Of a stretch of DNA of 64,000 nt, positions 17,951 to 26,027 are shown one piece after another. This DNA is from Sporomusaceae bacterium (GTDB lineage Bacteria; Bacillota; Negativicutes; Sporomusales; UBA7701). The translations under genes were made by a program, and so were the position numbers. Below the pieces are notes generated by a model that worked only from the letters and a program-made list of their open reading frames with translations, made no database searches and was not told the origin of the DNA. Positions within the stretch are counted from its first letter, which is position 1. Each line of letters starts with the position of its first letter. The DNA lies in NCBI GenBank assembly GCA_031460455.1, contig JAVKTQ010000001.1, positions 186,001-250,000 on the forward strand. The letters run 5' to 3'.

Positions 17951-20035
17951 TTGAAAGAGTACAAAACCGACAAAATCCGGAATGTGGGCATCTTCGCTCA
18001 TGGTGGCGCCGGCAAGACTTCACTCGCGGAAGCGCTCCTTTACAGCACCGGGGCTGTAAACCGTCTCGGCAAGGTAGACGACGGCACGGCCACCACCGAC
18101 TTCGAGCCCGAGGAAGTCAAACGCAAAGTAACGATCAGCACCGGTCTGGCCCCTTGCGAATGGCGCGACCATAAAATAAATTTCCTCGACACGCCGGGTT
18201 ACGCCGACTTCGTCGCCGAAGTCAAAGGCACGCTGCGGGCCGTAGACGCCGCGCTGATCGTCCTCTGCGCCGCCTCCGGGGTCGAGGTCGGGACCGAAAA
18301 CGTCTGGAAATACGCCGAAGAAGACGGCGTGCCCCGCTTTGCCTTTATCAACAAAATGGACCGTGAAAACGCCGACTTCTACGCCACCCTCGACCAGATG
18401 AAAGAAAAATTCGGCAACAACATCTTCCCCATCCAGATACCCATCGGTGCCCAAGACAGCTTCAAAGGCATCATCGACCTCGTCAAAATGAAAGCCTACA
18501 CCCCGGCCAACGCCCAGGGCACCCAGTACACCGAAGGCGCCATCCCCGCCGACCTCCAGGACAAAGCCGACGAAGCCAGGCTCGCCATGATCGAAGCGGC
18601 GGCCGAAGCCGACGACGACCTCCTCGCCAAATACCTCGAAGGCGAAGAACTCAGCGACGAAGAAATCCGCACCGGCCTTGTAAAAGGCGCGGCCCAGGGC
18701 AAATTCTGCCCTGTCCTGTGCGGCGCGGCCTATAAAAACATCGGCGCCCAGCAGCTCCTCGACGCCGTCATCGCCTACGCCCCCTCGCCGGAAAACACCG
18801 TCGCCAAAGGCCATCATCCCACCACCAAGGACCCCGTCGAACGCAAAACCGGCGACCCCTTCGCCGCCCTCGTCTTCAAAACGACCGCCGACCCCTTCGT
18901 CGGCCGTCTCAGCTACATCCGCGTCTTCTCCGGCCAGCTCAAGCCCGACTCCACCCTCTACAACGCCAGCCGCGAAAAAAGCGAGCGCATCGGCAACATC
19001 TTCACCATGCGCGGCAAAACCCAGGACACCCTCACCGTAGCCAACACCGGCGACATCGTCGTCGTTGCCAAGATGGCCGAGACCAAGACCGGCGACACAA
19101 TCTGCGAAAAAGACAAACCCGTCATCTTCGAGCCCATCGCCTACCCCAAACCCATGTTCACCCTGGCCGTCGAAGCCAAAAACAAGGGCGACGAAGACAA
19201 AATCGGCAACGCCCTCGCCCGCATGGCTGACGAAGACCCCACCTTCACCCTCGAAAAGAACCTCGAAACCCACCAGCTCCTCGCCAGCGGCATAAGCGAC
19301 ATGCACATCGACGTCATCGCCGAGCGCATGAAACGTAAATTCGGCGTCGACGTCAAACTCAGCGACCCGCGCATCCCCTACCGCGAATCCATCCGTTCCA
19401 GCGTCAAAGTCGAATACAAACACAAAAAACAAAGCGGCGGCCACGGCCAATACGGCCACGTATGGCTCCAGCTCGACCCGCTGACCACCGGCGCCGGCTT
19501 CGAATTCGCCGAATCCATCTTCGGCGGCGCCGTCCCCCGCCAATATTTCCCGGCCGTCGAAAAAGGCGTCCGCGAAGCCATGGCCAACGGCATCATCGCC
19601 GGCTACCCCGTCACCGACATGAAAGTCACCCTCGTCGACGGCTCTTATCACGACGTCGACTCCTCGGAAATGGCCTTCAAAATCGCCGCCTCCGGCGCCA
19701 TCAAAAAAGGCGCCCTCCAGGCCAAACCCATCCTCCTCGAGCCTGTCTACGGCGTCGAAGTCATCGTTCCCGAATCCTACATGGGCGACATCATTGGCGA
19801 CTTCAACAGCCGCCGCGGCCGCATCCTCGGCATGGAGCCGATAGGCGGGGGCCTCGGCGTAGTCCGCGCCCAGGCGCCGCTCACCGAAGTCGTCCGCTAC
19901 TCCATCGACCTCCGCTCCATGACCCAGGGGCGCGGCAAATTCGACATGTCCTTCGACCACTACGAAGAAGTCCCGCAGCGCATCGCCGAAGGCATCATCG
20001 CCGCCTACAAAAAAGACAAAGAAGACGAAGAATAA
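17951..20035 (+). CDS. Elongation factor G-like GTPase (EF-G paralogue)
   Basis: A translational GTPase of 694 residues with all EF-G domains: G domain with P-loop AHGGAGKTS (16-24), G4 NKMD, domain II, and C-terminal domains IV-V (SGGHGQYGHVWLQ, DFNSRRGRI). Unlike canonical EF-G, the G3 motif reads DTPGYADF (residue 80 on), so the catalytic histidine of DTPGHVDF is replaced by tyrosine. The position away from rpsL/rpsG/tuf and this change mark it as the EF-G-like paralogue found in many Clostridia, of unsettled function. The TTG start at 17951 follows GGGGGGA; the reading frame is open further upstream without a better signal. Confidence 0.88.
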   Translation: MKEYKTDKIRNVGIFAHGGAGKTSLAEALLYSTGAVNRLGKVDDGTATTDFEPEEVKRKVTISTGLAPCEWRDHKINFLDTPGYADFVAEVKGTLRAVDAALIVLCAASGVEVGTENVWKYAEEDGVPRFAFINKMDRENADFYATLDQMKEKFGNNIFPIQIPIGAQDSFKGIIDLVKMKAYTPANAQGTQYTEGAIPADLQDKADEARLAMIEAAAEADDDLLAKYLEGEELSDEEIRTGLVKGAAQGKFCPVLCGAAYKNIGAQQLLDAVIAYAPSPENTVAKGHHPTTKDPVERKTGDPFAALVFKTTADPFVGRLSYIRVFSGQLKPDSTLYNASREKSERIGNIFTMRGKTQDTLTVANTGDIVVVAKMAETKTGDTICEKDKPVIFEPIAYPKPMFTLAVEAKNKGDEDKIGNALARMADEDPTFTLEKNLETHQLLASGISDMHIDVIAERMKRKFGVDVKLSDPRIPYRESIRSSVKVEYKHKKQSGGHGQYGHVWLQLDPLTTGAGFEFAESIFGGAVPRQYFPAVEKGVREAMANGIIAGYPVTDMKVTLVDGSYHDVDSSEMAFKIAASGAIKKGALQAKPILLEPVYGVEVIVPESYMGDIIGDFNSRRGRILGMEPIGGGLGVVRAQAPLTEVVRYSIDLRSMTQGRGKFDMSFDHYEEVPQRIAEGIIAAYKKDKEDEE

Positions 20036-20046
20036 CCAACGCAAAA

Positions 20047-20078
20047 ACGCCGCCAATCACTGGCGGCGTTCTCTTTTC
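20047..20078. terminator. Bidirectional terminator between EF-G-like and the His-rich gene
   Basis: Stem ACGCCGCCA/TGGCGGCGT with a 5-nt loop, T-rich on the right and an A run on the left, so it can end both converging genes. It is nearly identical to the terminator at 20817-20846. Confidence 0.88.
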
Positions 20079-20110
20079 TTGTCGGGGCGGTTGAGTGACA
20101 ACCACGTCAA

Positions 20111-20728
20111 CTACCAGCGATGCCAGGGGCGATGCCGGTGATGATGCCAGGGCCGGTGCCAGTGCCCCCGGTAATAGCCATGGTGACCGCGGTACCACCA
20201 GTAATTGTGGCCGACGATGATAACCGTCCGGCTAGGAACGTAGCGCACCTGTTCGCTTTCCTGCTGCAGCGTGAACTTATAATCGCCGGGGTGCCAGCCA
20301 TCCCGGCCGATAAATATCGCGGCCGGATCGGACTCGGCGCCGTCCAGCGACAAATTGAACGCCACATAACTGCCGCCGTCGATAAACATGTCGATAGCAG
20401 CCGTGTCGCCGAGATTGGTGAACTGGAAAGTTACCTTATCCCGATCGCCGCTCACCCGGAAAAAATCGTCGCCCCCCTTAGACTTCCCGAAAGTATCCCG
20501 GAACGCGCCGTCGGTGCGGATAGTGCCGCTGAACACATGCCTGCTCCCGTCGGTACTCGTCCGCAGATGCAAACCATCTCTATCCTGCCAGATAAAAAAG
20601 CCAGTATTGCGTCCCGGATCGAACGCCTCCGGCCTGTCCTCCAGATTGGGCGAATAAGCCGCCGCAAACCCTGTAAATCCGAGCGCCGCCAGCAGCACCA
20701 AAACAAAAACCGTCATCCGTTTCATCAT
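20111..20728 (-). CDS. Secreted protein with His/Trp/Arg-rich C-terminal tail
   Basis: I do not recognise the family. The protein has 205 residues and begins MMKRMTVFVLVLLAALGFTG, a clear signal peptide with cleavage probably after GFAAA. The middle part (about 30-165) is a beta-rich domain with FFIWQDRDGLHLRTST and KVTFQFTNLGD segments that resembles a carbohydrate-binding or lectin-like sandwich, but this is only an impression. The last ~34 residues are dominated by His, Trp, Tyr and Arg (GHHGYYRGHWHRPWHHH), suggesting metal or polyanion binding. Start chosen at the MM pair, where the signal peptide begins; the frame is open further upstream. Confidence 0.7.
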   Translation of the reverse strand: MMKRMTVFVLVLLAALGFTGFAAAYSPNLEDRPEAFDPGRNTGFFIWQDRDGLHLRTSTDGSRHVFSGTIRTDGAFRDTFGKSKGGDDFFRVSGDRDKVTFQFTNLGDTAAIDMFIDGGSYVAFNLSLDGAESDPAAIFIGRDGWHPGDYKFTLQQESEQVRYVPSRTVIIVGHNYWWYRGHHGYYRGHWHRPWHHHRHRPWHRW

Positions 20729-20816
20729 ATCCGCTCCCTTCAACAAATACAGAATATAACAATAATATGACAAGAATATGACAAAAACGCCCACCTGCGC
20801 TTGCCCTCAGGCAACG

Positions 20817-20846
20817 CAAAAACGCCGCCAGCATATCTGGCGGCGT
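20817..20846 (-). terminator. Terminator of tRNA-Gln (bidirectional)
   Basis: Ten-bp stem ACGCCGCCAG/CTGGCGGCGT, with an A run on its left (T run for minus-strand transcripts) and TCTCTTTTC on its right. Confidence 0.85.
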
Positions 20847-20856
20847 CTCTTTTCTT

Positions 20857-20931
20857 TGGCAGGGGCGGCTGGATTCGAACCAACGCATGACGGAGTCAAA
20901 GTCCGTTGCCTTACCACTTGGCGACGCCCCT
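20857..20931 (-). tRNA. tRNA-Gln (anticodon TTG)
   Basis: A 75-nt minus-strand tRNA with encoded CCA. Acceptor AGGGGCG pairs with CGCCCCT; the anticodon arm is ACGGA-CTTTGAC-TCCGT giving TTG; the T loop is TTCGAAT. Confidence 0.96.
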
Positions 20932-20987
20932 ATATGAAGTTCCTTTAAATCCAATATACCACGGCAGTACGGTACGCCGCAACTCTT

Positions 20988-21194
20988 GCGGAGAACGCAG
21001 GCTGTGCGCCGGAGCTGCGGCTGAACGCGCCGTAAGGCTCGGGCCGACACAGCCGTACCGTCGCCAACGGACATCCGTGTCCGATGGCTCCTCGCCCGGC
21101 CGTCCATGGCCGGGCGTACGTTCGCGTTACCGGCTTCCTTCGCCAACGGCGCGGTAACAGCCTCCGCAACGGCGCATACGCCTGCGTTCTCCGC
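20988..21194 (-). ncRNA. Structured element A (candidate RNA, ~207 nt)
   Basis: Read on the minus strand: a 15-bp perfect outer stem GCGGAGAACGCAGGC/GCCTGCGTTCTCCGC extended by GCGCC/GGCGC, an inner long-range helix CGCGCCGT/ACGGCGCG, and two local hairpins, CGCCCGGCC-ATGGAC-GGCCGGGCG and CGGAC-ACGGAT-GTCCG, separated by GAGGAG. A diverged second copy lies at 62154-62399 with the same loops on different stems. Strand assigned so that both copies read alike. No coding potential is apparent; whether it is transcribed is unknown. Confidence 0.55.
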
Positions 21195-21230
21195 CGCCTC
21201 CGTCGCCACTGATTCAAGGTTATTTTGCTT

Positions 21231-21310
21231 ACGATGTTCTCGTGAGGGTCTTATTCTTGGTTGGTCAGGGCGACAGGAATTAAACCTGCGGTCTCCGGCT
21301 CGACCCCAAG
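21231..21310 (-). pseudogene. Degraded tRNA 3' fragment with flanking terminator remnant
   Basis: The stretch CTCGTGAGGGTCTTATTC followed by GGTCAGGGCGACAGGAATTAAACCTGCGG is a diverged direct duplicate of 23139-23190, the terminator and 3' half of the intact tRNA-Pro(CGG). The T arm is still recognisable (GCAGG...CCTGT) but the T loop is damaged and the 5' half is missing. It looks like an old attachment-site or integration scar on the left side of the AT-rich gene. Confidence 0.65.
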
Positions 21311-21415
21311 TGCACCATTTCCACCAAAAAGTTGAAATTATTGTATATTATAGGTACAAATAATATAATGAATTTGTTAAATAAAAGCAAATTATGCAAT
21401 ATAAAGGCGGTTGTT

Positions 21416-23116
21416 ATGGTGAAATATGCTACACCTCGTATAATGGCAATTGACCTCGACAAAGATGCGATTACAAAACTAAAAGAAGATGGCTTCAACC
21501 TCTATAAGGGGACTTATGGATATAGGTATGAAACTGAAAAAAATGCAACCGTTGAATGTTTCCCAAACCACAAGTTGCAGCTATTGCATGAGATGGAGAT
21601 CGCTATCGTCGATCTTAGTACACATAGTACAGGTCCTCAGACAATCCATGTAGGTAAAAGTCAGCAGGCAGAAAGAGAAGCCCTTATCTCTCCATATGGA
21701 CAAAATTATTTTGATCCTACTTTTTTAGCAGCTAAATCTCATCAAGATTCGCTACAAAGTGTTCTTGATTCAGGAGGGGTAGTTATTGTTTTTGCTTCCC
21801 CCAAAAGAGAAGAAAAGTACTATACCGCGACTTATGAGAATGATTCGCGTGAGCGCGAATCTTCTTTTGAGATTTGTAATTATGAGTTTATAAACGAAAA
21901 TATTTACATTAACGAATGCCTATTTGGAAAGGAAGTATACCCTGACGAGAAAGCTGACAGAAATAGGGAAATGGCGTCGTCGATTTCCGCTGGTTGTAAC
22001 GACATTTCCTATGAATGTACATTCTATCTTGGAGATCAGGATATCTCTTTATTTAAAAACAAAGCAGGTAAAACAGTAGGTTTCTTACGGGTAAAGGATG
22101 TGAAAGGGAAACTCTGCCTGATGTTTGTCTTGCCACAATTTAGTGACAAGTACCGAGTTCTAAAGAATCTCTTTACTAATGTAATTCCCGATTTAAATCC
22201 AGATCTATTTCCTGACTTTGCCAAGAATAATTGGATGAACGATGATGAGTATCTTTTTCCAGAAGAAAAAGCGTTACTGTCTGAAAAAGCTCTAGTTGAA
22301 ATGGAGTATAAGGATAAACTTGCTGGATACGAAAAACAAGTTGGCGATGTAAGGAGAAAATATGCGTTTTTATCTAACATTCTTTCAGTTGAAGGCTTCG
22401 ACGATTACTTAGTCGATAATGTTGAAACAACATTGAATTATATAGGATATGAAAATGTCGTTAACATGGATACTGATAAGGAAAGGAAGGGAAACAAGCG
22501 AGAAGATTTACAAATCAGAGAAAAGGACAGACTGTCTATTATCGAGGTGAAGGGGCTAAAGAGCATTCCTTCAGAAAACGATTGTCGCGAAGTACAAAAA
22601 TATGTAACTCGAGCTTTGAGAAGTGAAGACAGACCTCCAATTGTTCATGGTATTTTTATTGCTAACCACAAAAGGATATTACCTCCTTTAGAGAGAGATA
22701 ATCCAGCTTTCACTCAGCCTCAAATTGAAGATGCTCTTGGAGAGAGATACACTCTTGTTTCGACCTGGGAACTGTTTCAAGCTACAAGACTACTACAAGA
22801 AGGGATACTGTCTTTTAACGATATCGACTTGGCGTTACATACTCCAGGCTTATTCCGGGCTATTCCTCCGTCCGCGACTTCAATAGGAAAAATTGAAGCA
22901 CTTTACCAGGATACTGTTGCTTGTGTGATATTAGCCGCAGAACATATCAATAAAGGAGACGAACTGATAATAAAGAGCGGCAATGAATACTTCAAGCAAA
23001 CGGTTAATGAAATGCGAGTTGATGACAAGCCTGTCAAGACAGCACAGCGAGGTGATAAGGTGTCAATCAAGATGAATCAGCCTATTAGAAAGTCAGCACA
23101 AATATACCTGAAATAG
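21416..23116 (+). CDS. Putative PD-(D/E)xK nuclease, AT-rich accessory gene
   Basis: No named family recognised. The protein has 566 residues. Near residues 320-350 a helical segment ([22 protein letters not shown]) precedes D364 in REDLQI and E377-V-K379 in LSIIEVKG, the spacing expected of a PD-(D/E)xK nuclease core (D-x12-E-x-K), so a restriction-like endonuclease domain is likely. The N-terminal ~300 residues and the C-terminal ~110 residues have no motif I know. Codon use is AT-rich, unlike neighbours, and the gene lies between a tRNA fragment (21.25 kb) and the intact tRNA-Pro (23.16 kb): signs of horizontal transfer. ATG 21416 follows AAAGGCGG. A role in phage defence is inference. Confidence 0.65.
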   Translation: MVKYATPRIMAIDLDKDAITKLKEDGFNLYKGTYGYRYETEKNATVECFPNHKLQLLHEMEIAIVDLSTHSTGPQTIHVGKSQQAEREALISPYGQNYFDPTFLAAKSHQDSLQSVLDSGGVVIVFASPKREEKYYTATYENDSRERESSFEICNYEFINENIYINECLFGKEVYPDEKADRNREMASSISAGCNDISYECTFYLGDQDISLFKNKAGKTVGFLRVKDVKGKLCLMFVLPQFSDKYRVLKNLFTNVIPDLNPDLFPDFAKNNWMNDDEYLFPEEKALLSEKALVEMEYKDKLAGYEKQVGDVRRKYAFLSNILSVEGFDDYLVDNVETTLNYIGYENVVNMDTDKERKGNKREDLQIREKDRLSIIEVKGLKSIPSENDCREVQKYVTRALRSEDRPPIVHGIFIANHKRILPPLERDNPAFTQPQIEDALGERYTLVSTWELFQATRLLQEGILSFNDIDLALHTPGLFRAIPPSATSIGKIEALYQDTVACVILAAEHINKGDELIIKSGNEYFKQTVNEMRVDDKPVKTAQRGDKVSIKMNQPIRKSAQIYLK

Positions 23117-23118
23117 GA

Positions 23119-23152
23119 AAAGACCCTCACGATACGACTCGTGAGGGTCTTT
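23119..23152. terminator. Bidirectional terminator between the nuclease gene and tRNA-Pro(CGG)
   Basis: Perfect 14-bp stem AAAGACCCTCACGA/TCGTGAGGGTCTTT with a 6-nt loop; A/T tails on both sides serve both converging units. Confidence 0.9.
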
Positions 23153-23160
23153 ACTTTCCA

Positions 23161-23237
23161 TGGTCGGGGCGACAGGATTTGAACCTGCGACCTTTCGGTC
23201 CCGAACCGAACGCGCTACCAAACTGCGCTACGCCCCG
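23161..23237 (-). tRNA. tRNA-Pro (anticodon CGG)
   Basis: A 77-nt minus-strand tRNA with encoded CCA. Acceptor CGGGGCG/CGCCCCG, anticodon arm TTCGG-TTCGGGA-CCGAA (CGG), T loop TTCAAAT. Its 3' half is duplicated in degraded form at 21231-21310. Confidence 0.97.
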
Positions 23238-23253
23238 TCATTCAACGTTTCTT

Positions 23254-23283
23254 AGTATACACCAAGGCGACGGAGAAAGTCAA
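23254..23283 (-). promoter_or_regulatory. Sigma-A promoter of tRNA-Pro(CGG)
   Basis: On the minus strand TTGACT, 18-bp spacer, TATACT, ending 16 bp before the mature tRNA. Confidence 0.7.
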
Positions 23284-23339
23284 CTAGATACGCCTGGAAA
23301 GAAGGGACGAAAAATATAAAAAATATGGCCAATTGTTGG

Positions 23340-23368
23340 ACAGGATTTTTCCTATTTTGGGCGAATGA
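23340..23368 (+). promoter_or_regulatory. Sigma-H-type promoter of the NlpC/P60 gene
   Basis: ACAGGATTT (23340-23348), 11-bp spacer, GGCGAATGA (23360-23368) fits the sigma-H consensus RnAGGAwWW-N11/12-RnnGAATww. It lies about 35 bp upstream of the start codon. Confidence 0.55.
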
Positions 23369-23403
23369 TTCAAATTACCACTCTAAAAGCGGGGGTCGAT
23401 TGC

Positions 23404-24099
23404 ATGAGGCGAACGAAAAAGGTTGTATTCACCGTGATAATTGCCCTGCTCATCGCCACTGCCGCCGCCCTGGCCGCGCCGTCCCCGCTTCTCAAACAGG
23501 GAATGAGCGGTGACGACATATACAAGCTTCAGATAAAATTGCTGGAGATCGGCTACTACGAAGACACCCCCGACGGCACATTCGGATCGCGGACCAAGGC
23601 CGCCGTCCAGGAATTCCAGCTCGACATCGGCATAGCCGCCGACGGCGTCGTTGGCCCCGCCACCCTGGCCGCCCTGCGCGACTACAAACCCGCCGCCGGA
23701 CAGGCGAGCCGCGCCCCTGGCGACACCCGCAAGGGCCAGCAACTCGTCGCCTTCGCCAAACAATTCATCGGCGTCCCCTACGTCTGGGCCGGCCGTTCGC
23801 CGGGCGGCTTCGACTGCTCGGGCTTCATCTCTTACGTCTACGGCAATTTCGGCGTCCAACTGCCGCGGATGGCCGACGGCCAGTTCGAAGTCGGCGCCCC
23901 CGTCAGCCGCCGCGACCTAACATACGGCGACCTCGTCTTCTTCAGCACCTACGAACCCGGCCCGTCTCACGTCGGCATCTACATCGGCGGCGGCAAATTC
24001 ATCCACGCCAGCTCCGGCGCCGCCGAAGTCGTCATAACCCCGATGGGCAAGCAGTATTATCTCGAACGTTATCTCGGCGCAAGACGCGTAATTAGATAG
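23404..24099 (+). CDS. NlpC/P60 peptidoglycan hydrolase with peptidoglycan-binding domain
   Basis: A secreted cell-wall endopeptidase of 231 residues. A signal peptide (RRTKKVVFTVIIALLIATAA) is followed by a PG_binding_1 domain (about residues 35-95; LKQGMSGDDIYKLQIKL, DGTFGSRTKAAVQEFQ) and a C-terminal NlpC/P60 domain with catalytic C138 in FDCSG, histidine in SHVGIYIGGG and the third residue in FIHASS. ATG 23404 gives the proper signal peptide and follows a G-rich stretch. The sigma-H-like promoter suggests expression at the onset of sporulation, perhaps for spore cortex or septum remodelling; that is inference. Confidence 0.92.
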   Translation: MRRTKKVVFTVIIALLIATAAALAAPSPLLKQGMSGDDIYKLQIKLLEIGYYEDTPDGTFGSRTKAAVQEFQLDIGIAADGVVGPATLAALRDYKPAAGQASRAPGDTRKGQQLVAFAKQFIGVPYVWAGRSPGGFDCSGFISYVYGNFGVQLPRMADGQFEVGAPVSRRDLTYGDLVFFSTYEPGPSHVGIYIGGGKFIHASSGAAEVVITPMGKQYYLERYLGARRVIR

Positions 24100-24109
24100 G
24101 CAATACCAA

Positions 24110-24136
24110 AACCGGGGTAATCCCCCGGTTTTTTTG
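24110..24136 (+). terminator. Terminator after the NlpC/P60 gene
   Basis: Stem AACCGGGG/CCCCGGTT with a 5-nt loop and a run of T. Confidence 0.88.
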
Positions 24137-24194
24137 TCGTCCATTTTCTGCACAGCATTTTTAGAAGGCCGAATAGGGTGGGGGAGGGCTATTT

Positions 24195-25877
24195 CTATTC
24201 ATCCATTACCACGAAACTAAGCGTCGGCTCCAGCCACACCTCGAACGTCCGCTGCCAGGGCAGGCGGCTCTTCACCGTCAGCCCGTTCACCACATACCGC
24301 TTCCCGTCGGCGCTCGGCACCGGCAAAGACCGTCCCGCCAGCCCCTCGCGCAGCAACGCATTGGCCCGATCGGCCATCAGGCCGCTTATCCAGCCGTCGA
24401 CCCGCGGCAGGTGTCCGCCGAGATTATAAGGATCGACCTTGAACTTCTTCAGCCGGCCGTTCACATACGGCTGGACATCCTTCTGATAATACCAGTCGTC
24501 CAGCATCCGGCTCGTCAGAAACTCCAGCTGGTGCTTATACAGCGCCAGCGATGCTTTCTCCTGGCCCTCGCGCTCCAGCGCCGCGGTGAAAATCGCCGCC
24601 TGGGTCACCGCCGTCCCCACCGAATTGCTCGTCGTGTTCCAGCCCGCATATGCGGCCAACCGCGTCAGATCGACACCTTCCTTAATGAGGTGGGGCAGCA
24701 GCGTCTCCTCGGCAAAGAAATGCTCGCTGAGATCCACCACCGCCACGCGGTGGCCGGCCGCCATCAGCTCGCCGACGGAGCGGGCGGCCGACGCCAGCAG
24801 CCCCGGGCCCGTCCTGGCGGTGCCGACATGGACGTAAAGAACGAAATCGGCATCTTCCGCCCGAAGGGCCGGCACGCCGCCGATCAGGCCGACCTTCTCG
24901 GCGATTGTGCGCGCCACCGAATGCGGCATATACGGCATCACCATCCCCGGCGCCCCCGCATGGGAATACTGCACAAATACCCGCGGCCGGTACGCGGCCG
25001 ACAGCGACGCCACCCGTCCCAGCAGCGTCAGCGCCACCTCGTCCGTCCCGCGCGTTATAAACACCCGCTCCGCCAGAACGGGACGATGGCTGACATAATA
25101 ATTCAGGCGGCTCTTCAGCATATTCGGCAGCCCGAAGGGGAAGCCGTCGTCCTGGCCGATCACCAGCCCGGACAGCACGCCCTCCTCGGCCATCGCCACC
25201 AGGCGGAAATTAAGCTGCGTGTTGGCCTCGTACAACGAAAGATAACGGTTGACCACCGCCGGCGGAATCTGGGCCGACACCCGCGCCAGCTTATCCCTGT
25301 CCAGCGGGTTCTCGAACGTCAGCACCACGTCCTTGAGGACCGAATACTCCAGCATCTTTTTCTGATAGCGGGCCGAATCGGCATTGTCGGCGACCAGCAG
25401 GCGGGGAATAATACTGAAAGCATAAATCTTCAGCCGCGGGTTTTGCCTGTGCAGTTGCGCCAGCGCCCCTAAAGTCGCCTCGGCGTCGGCCGCCGTGCCT
25501 TCGCCCAGCCGCGATGCCAGCAGCCCCCCGTGCAGCAGCATATCCACCGACACGATCGCCGCGTCGGCGGTCGGCGCCTTGTCGCGCAGCCAGTCGCGCA
25601 GGCCGGCGCGGTCAGCCGGTGTACGGTACTTGTCCAACAGCTCCGGCGGCGGCAGCACGAGGCGGATGCCGGCCAGCCTTGCCAACTGCTCCACGAACTG
25701 CGTGCACGGCGGACGGCTGTCGAGCGGCACCAGCAGCACCGTCATAGCGACTGGCGCCGACGCGGGCAGGACCACCGGCTGCGCGGTGCGGATATGGCCG
25801 AAATTGAACTGCAGCGCCGCCGCCGCGGCGGCAGCCGCCAGGATAATCGTCAGGCAGCACAGGAAACGTCTGAACAT
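24195..25877 (-). CDS. DUF4127-family exported protein
   Basis: A protein of 560 residues with an N-terminal signal peptide or anchor (FRRFLCCLTIILAAAAAAAA). The rest matches DUF4127, recognisable from VPLDSRPPCTQFVEQLA near residue 50, SVDMLLHGGLLASR, and the Asp/Asn-rich YAGWNTTSNSVGTAVTQA toward the C-terminus. Members are found in Firmicutes and Thermotogae; the function is unknown, though the fold is suspected to be hydrolase-like. GAGGTGAT precedes the ATG on the minus strand. It is monocistronic and divergent from rsmD. Confidence 0.85.
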   Translation of the reverse strand: MFRRFLCCLTIILAAAAAAAALQFNFGHIRTAQPVVLPASAPVAMTVLLVPLDSRPPCTQFVEQLARLAGIRLVLPPPELLDKYRTPADRAGLRDWLRDKAPTADAAIVSVDMLLHGGLLASRLGEGTAADAEATLGALAQLHRQNPRLKIYAFSIIPRLLVADNADSARYQKKMLEYSVLKDVVLTFENPLDRDKLARVSAQIPPAVVNRYLSLYEANTQLNFRLVAMAEEGVLSGLVIGQDDGFPFGLPNMLKSRLNYYVSHRPVLAERVFITRGTDEVALTLLGRVASLSAAYRPRVFVQYSHAGAPGMVMPYMPHSVARTIAEKVGLIGGVPALRAEDADFVLYVHVGTARTGPGLLASAARSVGELMAAGHRVAVVDLSEHFFAEETLLPHLIKEGVDLTRLAAYAGWNTTSNSVGTAVTQAAIFTAALEREGQEKASLALYKHQLEFLTSRMLDDWYYQKDVQPYVNGRLKKFKVDPYNLGGHLPRVDGWISGLMADRANALLREGLAGRSLPVPSADGKRYVVNGLTVKSRLPWQRTFEVWLEPTLSFVVMDE

Positions 25878-25962
25878 AAATCACCTCAGAACATGCTTAG
25901 CCTACAAGGATTTCGACCCCGTCGTCCGAAATCCTGTAAACGCGGGAATTTCTCACGGGAAC

Positions 25963-25992
25963 TTGACAGAAGCTATCAATATTTTGTATAAA
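25963..25992 (+). promoter_or_regulatory. Sigma-A promoter of rsmD-coaD
   Basis: TTGACA (25963-25968), 18-bp spacer, TATAAA (25987-25992), 35 bp before the rsmD start. Confidence 0.72.
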
Positions 25993-26027
25993 TGTGGTAA
26001 GATATAAAAGATGAATGGTAACAAAAA

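Noticed and set aside
21260-21310. Functional tRNA at the left edge of the islet
   Set aside because: Only the 3' half is recognisable, the T loop is altered and the D arm is absent, so it is a remnant.
24411-25472. Long + strand open frame opposite the DUF4127 gene
   Set aside because: Arg/Gln/His-rich composition is a shadow of the GC-rich minus gene; no start signal and no domain, while the minus frame has a signal peptide and DUF4127 motifs.
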